NCBI GenBank assembly: GCA_010094025.1
Contig: ML991804.1
Span: forward strand, 1 to 64,000
DNA: 64,000 bases
DNA from: Viridothelium virens
Taxonomy: Eukaryota > Ascomycota > Dothideomycetes > Trypetheliales > Trypetheliaceae
Reading direction: 5' to 3'
The notes below the pieces were generated by a model. It was given only the letters and a program-made list of their open reading frames with translations. It searched no databases and was not told the DNA's origin. Below are positions 56,111 through 64,000 of the stretch, in pieces; position 1 is the stretch's first letter; each line of letters begins with the position of its first letter. The translations under genes were made by a program, and so were the position numbers.

Positions 56111-57922
56111 CTATCCTTTTTTCCAAAGTTCGCGTACTGTAATATCTAAGTTAAGTAAATCGCCATATCGGCCGATTTCCATCTTATTTTCAATCTTTTT
56201 CAGAATAGACGCGTAAAGCCGCAGCTCTCGTCGACTCTCTTCAGTCCTCCGCACAACATTGTAAAAAGGAGAACTGGGGTCAATCCGCGATATGGCTTGT
56301 TCAAATTCCCTCTCAATGGTAGCAGAAGCCCTCCTTTGGCGGTAATACCCAAATACCCAATTGGGTAGATTCCTGCAGCCTCCAGGACCCCAGAATCCTT
56401 CCAATTGCCTCAACAGATTTAGAACATCGAGTTTCTGATCCATCATCTGCGCCGCACTGAGCACCCGGCTCAGCTGCTCGATGTCCGCATAATGTGCCCA
56501 TTCGGTCAAGAAGGCGACCACTTCGATCCAGGCCTTGATCTCGCGCTCATCGAGACTGCCATCGTGCTGTCGAAATTCGATCGTGAGCTTGGGCTCGTCG
56601 GAGCCTAGGTCGTACTCATCCAACGAGCTTATGGTATCCGGCCGCATTTGTACCGGGGAACTGCAGGTAGCTGATGGGGGAAACCCGTGTCGTTCAAGCA
56701 AGTTATCTATGCTGTATGCAGCGCAGTGGTTCCGGGCACCTGTGACATTGCCGAGCTCTGTGAGTGTCCGGGCGCTCTGGATGAGAACAATCCAAGCCGT
56801 TGGCGAGATACTCCGTTTGAGACGGTCCAGCTCCTCGTTGAGTAGCAGAGGTTGTCTTTCTGTTGCAATGGGGTCCTCGTCGCGAGGGAACTCCTCAAGG
56901 TCGACATCGACATTTTCTTGTGTGCCTACCTGCTTGCTGGGAGCGCGCTCCACTCCATCTTCACCTAGACCAGGGCAAGCTGTGTAGGCAGAGTCCACCG
57001 CGCAAGAGTCCATTATACCTGCTCCATCTTCTCCGTCCCAGCGGTTTAGTTCCTGAGTAGATTCGTCAGGGCAGGATTCCAAGTTCGGGTCAGCATTACT
57101 AGCCTCCCAGCTGCCACAAGTCCCCCAGCTACTTGCAGTATAATCAGAACAGTTGTCAATGTCCTTCTTGTCTTCGTCCGGCCAGTAATGCTTGTTCTCA
57201 TTATTAGCTTTTGTATCAGTGTATCGTTGCTCATAGTCGTCACTGAAAGCTAAACACGCAGCCTGCGTCAGAAATCCATCAGAAGGCGGCATGCAGTAAG
57301 CCGTGCTCGGCTCTCCCCCACCGTACTCTTCCCACATGCCGTCATAGATTCTATGGACAGAATGGAGAGTATCGAAGCAACGTTCATGGGCCGTGACTAG
57401 TTGCAGGAGATGTTGGACAGTCCCGAGAGGGAAGGAGTCCCTTCGATTGCCTATATGGACATGGAACCCACAAGTTGCGGGAACGAGGATACGGAACGTG
57501 GACCCGGGCTGGTTGAAGTGATGATGAAGTGTACGGAGGACACTCGCGATTTCTGCTCTCCAGTTTTGCTCAGTATGGAATTCGAAGACACGGGACTTAA
57601 GCTCGATAGGCCATGCTCTATGGATATCGTCTGGTAATAATGCTTGTTGATCCTGTGTAAAGGAAGCTGATGAATCTGAGGTGATAATCCATTTCGAATA
57701 GTTGTATTCATTTTCCCAGCAATTTCCCTCCTTGTCGTGTACGGGGAGAGGATTGGTAGATAAACTATAGGGAGAACCCTCATTAGTGACTCTGCAGTGT
57801 CGTAACGCATTGTAAACTGCGAGCTCACCCATCTCTGGGTAATAATCAGTCACCTCTTTAGCCTTGCCCAGCAAGACAAACTCAAGCTCGATGCCAAACG
57901 TCAAATTAAGAGGACTGGTCAT
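56111..57922 (-). CDS. Amidoligase-like (ATP-grasp-fold-related) protein
   Basis: Single exon, 603 residues from MTSPLNLTFGIELEFVLLG (the frame also has a Met nine codons earlier). FGIELEF at the start, FRILVPATCGFHVHIGN at about 155-170 and LTIEFRQHDGSLDEREIKAWIEVVAF near 460-490 are the hallmarks of the putative amidoligase family (Amidoligase_2), related to glutamine synthetase-type COOH-NH2 ligases. Between them is an acidic, low-complexity insert (about 230-350). Family members form amide or peptide bonds, and many lie in prokaryotic mobile or peptide-tag contexts. Fungal members are scattered in number and unstudied. The substrate is unknown. Confidence 0.8.
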   Translation of the reverse strand: MTSPLNLTFGIELEFVLLGKAKEVTDYYPEMGELAVYNALRHCRVTNEGSPYSLSTNPLPVHDKEGNCWENEYNYSKWIITSDSSASFTQDQQALLPDDIHRAWPIELKSRVFEFHTEQNWRAEIASVLRTLHHHFNQPGSTFRILVPATCGFHVHIGNRRDSFPLGTVQHLLQLVTAHERCFDTLHSVHRIYDGMWEEYGGGEPSTAYCMPPSDGFLTQAACLAFSDDYEQRYTDTKANNENKHYWPDEDKKDIDNCSDYTASSWGTCGSWEASNADPNLESCPDESTQELNRWDGEDGAGIMDSCAVDSAYTACPGLGEDGVERAPSKQVGTQENVDVDLEEFPRDEDPIATERQPLLLNEELDRLKRSISPTAWIVLIQSARTLTELGNVTGARNHCAAYSIDNLLERHGFPPSATCSSPVQMRPDTISSLDEYDLGSDEPKLTIEFRQHDGSLDEREIKAWIEVVAFLTEWAHYADIEQLSRVLSAAQMMDQKLDVLNLLRQLEGFWGPGGCRNLPNWVFGYYRQRRASATIEREFEQAISRIDPSSPFYNVVRRTEESRRELRLYASILKKIENKMEIGRYGDLLNLDITVRELWKKG

Positions 57923-58648
57923 CTTCGCACTTCCCTGAGAATATATCATTCAGAAGGTAACCTCAAGAGCTTTTCCGCTCTCAAGATAGAAGGAAAGGAG
58001 ACTATCCTCCACCCGACTATCGAGCGTGTGAAGAGATATGCTCGAAGAACTGTTTGGTCAGCAAAATGGACACCGATACAGCTGTAACAAACTATTAAGG
58101 GGTTGATATAGACTCGAAATGATTTCTTCCATAGTCATGAACTATGCTTCTTCAGATCAATTCATTGAAGGGCACTGTTTATTGTTCGAGCGATTTTGTC
58201 AAAGCCGCGCTTGTTCAGCTTTGTTGTAGGTCGGGAACAAAGCGACGCCCATCTCAAAGTGGTCGAGGTTCAGCATGATGGACTTCGAAGTAAGAAAATG
58301 AAAACCGTATTTTGGAACAGCAGATATGAAATGGAACGCAACTACGGTCCTCATGCCTCCAATTTTTCCTTTGCAAGAGAACGGCAAATAGGCTTGGAGT
58401 AGGTAACCAAAGGAAAAAAGGACTGGACATATTGCTGATTTGATTTAGCATTGATATGAACTCAGTGTTCTTTCGAATTTGGAGCCCCCAGTCTGTGGAG
58501 ATTCAGGAGCACTCGTTAAACACACCCCATCGTTTCCGAACCATTCGTGCAAGACATTTTTCTTCAGTGGTCTCAGACCAAAATTCATGTCAGTCCCGTC
58601 TAGATTTCTTCCAGTCTCCCTCCAGCGCCTAATCCGACCTACCTGTTT
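57923..58648. other. Spacer, no gene seen
   Basis: Upstream flank of the amidoligase-like gene and 3' flank of the SEC14-type gene. Confidence 0.5.
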
Positions 58649-59885
58649 CTATGCCGGAACAGCTTCCTTTGCCTTCTCTGTATCCTTCGCTGTCGCTGAC
58701 TCAACTTCCTGAGTTGCAGTCGACGTAGCACCTGCTTCCGTGCCCGTGGTCGTCATGGAATGCGTGGGTTGATCTTTGATGACATTCTTGTCTGATGCCT
58801 CCTCTGCAGCCCATTTCGGCTTCTTCGCCCACTCGGGATCTTGCCATGGTCCAGCGTCGCTAAGCATGCAACCTCCCTCGCAGTGACACGTGCCTCCAAA
58901 GTCCACAGGCAAGTTTTCTTTAGGTACTTGCGAGAGTAACTCACTCTGGTAAGTAGAGCCGAGGACATGGATTTTATTCACGGTGACTGGATCCAAAAAA
59001 CCTTTGACAACACTGAAGACGCTTGAGAATCCCCAGGGCGCGTTGATGAGATAGAGTTTGCCGAGCCGTTCTGGATAGTAGTTCTGCGATATCGCAGAGG
59101 CCATCTTGACGTAGCCATAGACAGAGCTGACCCTTGATATTCCAACACCTTTGAGATCCATAATACTGCAACAAGTCTCAAGGAGCTGGCCAGCCTTACG
59201 GGAGCATGCCGGCAATCGGGGATCTGTAAGCTTCTCGTACTCCGTCACTAAGTTTTGAAGCATACGGTCTTGCGTCGTGATCTTGTACATCGCATTCAGA
59301 TCGATCTTGCCCAATTGCTCAATGTAAACCGGTCGACCGTCCTAGTTCATATTAAGAATCAAGAGCAAAGCGTTGGGGCTGGAAGGATCGTACTTTGTCG
59401 GTCTTGTGGTAGTATTGTGGATAGTATTGGAGGACCTTCTCCTTCTCGGTGTAGACGAAGTTTCGGACCAGCTGGTCGACTCCTCCTCCAAACTCTTTTC
59501 TCCACTTCTCACAGTCGACAAACCTTGTATTGTATTATCAACGGCCATTCCCAACCCTTTGCGTGCAGGAGATGTACGTACATTTGCTTCGAAGCCTGAA
59601 CGTTGAATTTCCGCGCTCTCAGGAATCGTAACTGACAGGCAACATCCATCAGCAGGACTCTTCCATCCCTTGGATGTATGTCATGGGATCTCTTACCATG
59701 GTCAGAGTATCAAGTCGGTCTTTGTAGCCCTCCTGCTCGAGCATTGTCCGCAGCTGATGCACTTGAGCATCTTGCTCTGGAGTGGTATGTCCAGGATGCC
59801 CGCTCTGTTTATTAGGACTGGTGGTGGGGAAATCGTAGTCGTCGTACTTGGGGTCGAGTTTCATTTCGGGGTTTGCGCCTGCCAT
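58649..59885 (-). CDS. SEC14: SEC14-type CRAL-TRIO phospholipid transfer protein
   Basis: Exons 59885-59697, 59631-59582, 59523-59394 and 59341-58649, introns of 65, 58 and 52 bp, give 353 residues. The joins give the classical sequence [39 protein letters not shown] and [21 protein letters not shown]. The lipid-binding domain continues ([73 protein letters not shown]). It swaps phosphatidylinositol and phosphatidylcholine and supports Golgi secretion. The last 70 residues are Ala/Thr/Glu-rich and not conserved. Other SEC14-like genes may exist in the genome, so ortholog status rests on the sequence match alone. Confidence 0.93.
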
Positions 59886-60634
59886 GGCGCTTGGTGGAAA
59901 ACGTTCAAACTGCCAACTGGGGTTCAGGTACTGGAAGTTGGGGTACGTAAAAGGTTCTTTAACGGAATCGTGGGCTCGATTTACGCTTCGGGATAGCTCG
60001 AAGGATCAAATTGAGATAGGTACAGATGGCCACCTAGGTATGAGAGAGGCGTAATCGGCGCCTTATGATCTAGTCCACGAATGTAGAGTATCTCGTAGGG
60101 GACGAATGTGGCTGGTCAGAGGCCCAAGGACATGGTGTGAAAATTGCCTGTTAAAGAGTACACGTGGGGTTCGCGGCTGCCGCTGCCCTGCTCCTGCACA
60201 TACGCCAGCGCTGACGCAAAAATGCACAATGGCGTGAATGGCTCAGGGATCATTAGCAGCTGTGCGCTTGGCAGACTACATTGGCACATTAGGTAGATTG
60301 AGAACTCATTCTTGTGCAGCTTGGGTCAGCCACAAAAATCATAATTGTTATAGCACAGTGAAACACAAGTTTTGTCGAAGAGAAGGAGGATTCCTGCGTT
60401 TGCTGCAGTCATCATACACCTCATCACCTCCCGTTATCTGAACCCGTTAACTCAAGAGGTCAAAAGACAAAACAAACGCAGAGCAGACCATCTAAGAGGT
60501 CAGAACCCAGCAAACCACAACGGAATCGGGAAAAAAAAAAAGAAAGCCAGGCTCCCTCGTACCCTGAGAGCCGAGACGCGCAGACTGAATAGATCCTTGA
60601 CTCCTATTATCCTTTACAATGCCTATGCCTCCCC
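59886..60634. other. Spacer with an A-rich tract
   Basis: No gene seen. A run of 11 A residues lies at about 60530-60541. Confidence 0.5.
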
Positions 60635-62785
60635 TCACCCATTCTTCTTCCCTTTCACAAAGAATTCAGCCAGCAACGCCAGATGGTCACTGGGAAAATG
60701 GTGGTTGGGAAACCCAGGAACTCGCTGCAGGTATGCCTTGTCCACCTCCCCTAGAAGCGCCGTCACCTGCAACGCGGTTGGCGAATAGAAGATGTAGTCG
60801 ATGGGTGCGACGTAGTTGGGGGTGTAGTTGGTAAAACTCAATTCTCCGATGCTTGAGTAGCTGGACTTGACGGTGAATGGATGTGTCATTCCATCCCTCG
60901 TGAAGCTACCGTAGCTCCGATTGGCAAAGTCGGGGTGCGAGCTGGGCAGCGCTCCTCGAGTGAATAGCTGATAGATTGGAGAGCCGGGCGTCGAATTGTA
61001 GTCGCCGCATAGGATAAGCGGAATCTGGTTACCAGAGGAGTACTCTACAGACGGAGCAGCGCGAATGATCGGTTCCTGTGCTTCCTCTTCGCCATCCTTA
61101 TCGCCATTTGCGAAGCGATAGACCTCTTTGTCAGTGCACGCTGGCCACTTCGCATACTTCTCTGCCAATTTTGTGAGCTGTTCCATCAAAATGGCACCTT
61201 GGACGAGTTTGACGTCTACGTATGCGGGATCCCAGAAAAGGTGTGTATTGACAACGATCACTCTGATACCCGTAGCTCGCTCCTCTAGGAATGTGACCGT
61301 CCCTATGTGATCGCGAGGCATCACACGATTGAAAATGTCGTGTTCTCCCTTCATGTCAGGTCGATTGATTGCCAGGTTTGCATAGTCGATAAGTTGCTTG
61401 TCTAACAACACGTATCTAAAAAGAATATCTAAGTTAGCCCGTGAAGTTGGATGCGATGGAGAGACGCATCAACTCACCGGCTGCTCTTGTAGAACGTAGC
61501 ACACCCGTCTACAAGTCTGGCCTCTTTTTCATTCATGGTCCGCGACCTCGACCTAGGCCAATACAGACCTTTGTAATCCAGATGAGCAAGGGCAGGCCTA
61601 AAGTCCTCGTTGTAGGCCTCCGCATTGCACTCCTGTAGACATATAATGTCTGCCTTTCGTGCACGTAGCTCATCTAGGATTGTCTCTTTACGATGTTCCC
61701 ATGTAAGGGCCTGTTGTGCCGTGTAACCGTAGTGACTGGAATTGGCAAATGTGTCGCAAAGAATGTTGTAGCTTAGTACACTGAACTTGTACTGATCGTC
61801 GCCAGTTTCTGGGGTCTCATCGACGACAATCCAGTCGCGCTCTGCGGGTGGATCGGGTCCTAAGCATCAAGTTAGCTGCTTACCGTGTTTGAAGATGGGG
61901 AGATAAGAGATATATACCCGGACAATGCTCACGGAGATAGCCGATCAATTCTGCCGTCCCTCGCTCAACGATTAATGATTTCAGTCCTTCATCCAAAGGA
62001 CACCCCTCAATTCCCAGTATCTCCAGTGAGTACAGCAAGCCCATTTCGTAAGGGAGAGTCGAAATCGGATTATCGAAGAGAAGCAACTCCCTGAGGTTGC
62101 TTAACATTCCTATCTCCGGGGGGATTTCCGTGATCTGGTTGCAGGACAAGTCGAGGTAAGTCAAGTTTCGTAGCTGACCTATTCGTGGTGGAATTTGCGA
62201 TATCTTGTTGAAATTGAAATACACCTTATCCAAGAAGGTGTACTCGAAGATGGCGGGAGATATAGCTTTCAAGCCTTGCGCACCAAAGTCTATAGATAAC
62301 CATTCTTGCCGGATAACTTCTCGGGCTGTTGGCCTCTGTGCCTCGTCTTTCTCAGCTTCTTTCTTAGACCCATTTGTCACGGTTGCTAGCACTGCGTGTT
62401 TGGCATGTGCAGTGTTACGCGCGTGATGATGAGGGGTTCGGGCTTCCAAAGCGGCTTGATAAGCTTGCAGTTGCCACTTCCAGTGCTCGTTGGGTGCATT
62501 TGCCAGAGCGCTATGCGCATTATGAGGTGTACCGTTCTGTCCGTGATTATGCTGATATTGGGGTGTGAGGCCGCCGGATAGAGAGTGCTGGTGGTTTTGG
62601 AAGTTCGCAGCGTGAACATTATGAGGGCCGTGATCAGGTTGTGGATGATGAGATTGGTGATTTTGATGTTGTTGGTTATGTTGCTGAAATTGTTTTCCTA
62701 AGCCCATATGAACGTTGTATCGTGGATGATTGGGTCCGCCATTCATTAAGAAGTTGTGCCCTCCTTGGTGGCCTTGGTTGAACAT
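60635..62785 (-). CDS. CCR4: CCR4 mRNA deadenylase
   Basis: Exons 62785-61918, 61859-61478 and 61415-60635, introns of 58 and 62 bp, give 676 residues from MFNQGHQGGHNFLMNGG. A His/Gln-rich segment leads to leucine-rich repeats (ISPAIFEYTFLDKVYFNFNKISQIPP, LRNLTYLDLSCNQITEIPPEIGMLSNLRELLLFDNPI) that bind the NOT1 scaffold. The endonuclease/exonuclease/phosphatase domain follows: LSYNILCDTFA, ICLQECN (catalytic Glu), VVNTHLFWDP, LCGDYNSTPGSPIYQL (Asp) and PSDHLALLAEF (His). CCR4 trims poly(A) tails in the cytoplasm. A CAG acceptor lies just before the first Met (CTGGTCAG-GATG), so an upstream exon that adds N-terminal residues is likely; I could not place it. Confidence 0.94.
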
Positions 62786-64000
62786 CCTGACCAGATATGA
62801 GGCCGGCGCAGGCCGGCCACGAACAGCAGGTCTTCAAATTGTTCCCTCCCTGGATCAATGTCCAACAGATTGCCTCTTCGAGTTTGAATATGCTTTTGAG
62901 GTTTCCACGCGCAATAGATATCTGTTTCGAGCTGAGCCGTCGTGAAACGCCTGCACATATTGAGAAAGCTCAGTTCATCCTCAATGGACATGTGAAGTGT
63001 GTAACAGGAGCGGTGTTGTTGTTGTGGCCCAGCGCGGTTTACTGGATGGAGGGAGAAAGGGTTGAAGAGCGAGTGCCGCAGAGTCTATGATTGTCGCACA
63101 GCTTTTGTTGCCCACGAGACAATTCGGTAGGACACAGACTGGAAGTTTGAAGGGAAGAGAAGGACACTCCGAAGTATTTCGGTGACTGGCCAGGAGTGAG
63201 AACCGTCGAATTATCGAAGACGTCGGCTTCGTGGTACGTAGAGACGAGGAGGTGTGGGCTGGCGTTTGCGATGATCACGTGCTCAGAGACAGCTCCCCGG
63301 TCTAACCCAACTGAGCGTACATTGTTGGGGACTGGCGACTAGTTCTTCATACGGAAGGATTTCCTATTACTCGCATTCTGTGGCGGATGATGTACTAGAA
63401 AAAGAATGAAGGCATAATATCTAAGGTGTTCAAGCAAGAGGCGCAAGTAAACAATAACTACGAGGGTGATCATTAAGGTTCTTGAGCTCGGACCTCCTTC
63501 ACACCATCTTCGGGGACAATCGCCTGCTAGGACAGCTTGCCTTGCCATCATATTATGAACCATACTCCCCAAGAATCGAAAGAATCCAAATACAGTACGT
63601 GCCATATTATCTATCAGAATGTCGAATCCAAGGCCCGAGACTTAGTGCATCTCATGACCACAGTAAGTACGCAAGAAACCTGGGAACAAAGGTCCGTTAC
63701 CGGTTCCATATACCTTTAAACCTAGACCTCGGATGGAGCATCCAGTCAAACCTTCAACGCTCACCCGCCCGCCTCGAGTGGAGCATCATTCTGGAGTAAC
63801 ACTTGAAGGGAAAATTGCATCAAGTGTGCTACCCATGGCTGTAGTCATTTGATTAAGTAATCTCTTGGACAAGTCTTGGTCGTCTCACCAGTCTCACCAG
63901 CCTGTAACAGGGGTTAAGACAAGGAAAATCTTGCAGGCTAAGACTCCTACGTTCCTCCTTGGCCAGATCGCAGCAATGCCAATAGAGGCGGAGGCATGAA
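62786..64000. other. Upstream flank of CCR4; possible first exon at the window end
   Basis: No complete gene. At about 63555-63662 (+) the frame MNHTPQESKESKYSTC...LVHLMTT ends in a good donor (CACA-GTAAGTAC). It could be an exon of a gene that runs past the window, but no downstream partner is visible. Confidence 0.3.

Overview
The window reads as nuclear DNA of a filamentous ascomycete (Pezizomycotina; a Dothideomycete is my guess, not shown). The reasons are the many short GT-AG introns (about 39-95 bp) with CTNAC-like branch points, compact genes on both strands, fungal-only families (fungal SLATT, DUF6594, Helo-like N-terminal domain, Cys-rich single-pass surface proteins) and an AT-rich block with C-to-T/G-to-A decay typical of repeat-induced point mutation (RIP). 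Exon joins below were worked out by eye from splice sites, reading phase and family similarity.

Layout. 1-1620: a 680-bp element with long inverted ends, followed by an RIP-like AT desert. 2.5-20 kb: an accessory stretch with wide gene-poor gaps. It holds a caspase-like protease, a small unknown gene, a DUF6594 membrane protein, a Helo-like/ankyrin protein, two convergent Cys-rich transmembrane proteins and a fungal SLATT two-helix membrane protein, plus a fossil inverted repeat. 20.6-22.3 kb: a secreted metallo-beta-lactamase-fold protein, then a small MITE.

From 23.7 kb to the end lies a dense housekeeping region: SQS1 (G-patch) and ATG4 (divergent); histones H2B and H2A (divergent); KGD2 and the complex I LYR subunit B22 (divergent, 234 bp apart); a MIT-AAA ATPase; mitoferrin; mitochondrial AsnRS; a microbial-type PARG; COA6 and SYS1 (divergent); TFIIIC TFC4; an ASPM-like CH/IQ protein; an AMMECR1 protein; an amidoligase-like protein; a SEC14-type protein; and CCR4. 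Five of the genes between 31 and 45 kb encode proteins that act in or on mitochondria.

The most notable feature is the left third. Four different protein types with domains tied to regulated cell death, non-self response or membrane effectors (caspase-like, Helo-like/ankyrin, SLATT, DUF6594) lie within 16 kb beside a decayed transposon. This is a candidate fungal immunity or incompatibility island; the link between the genes is inference. Other points are two GC-AG introns whose joins are fixed by conserved protein motifs, and a mirrored TATA-like motif in the H2A/H2B promoter.
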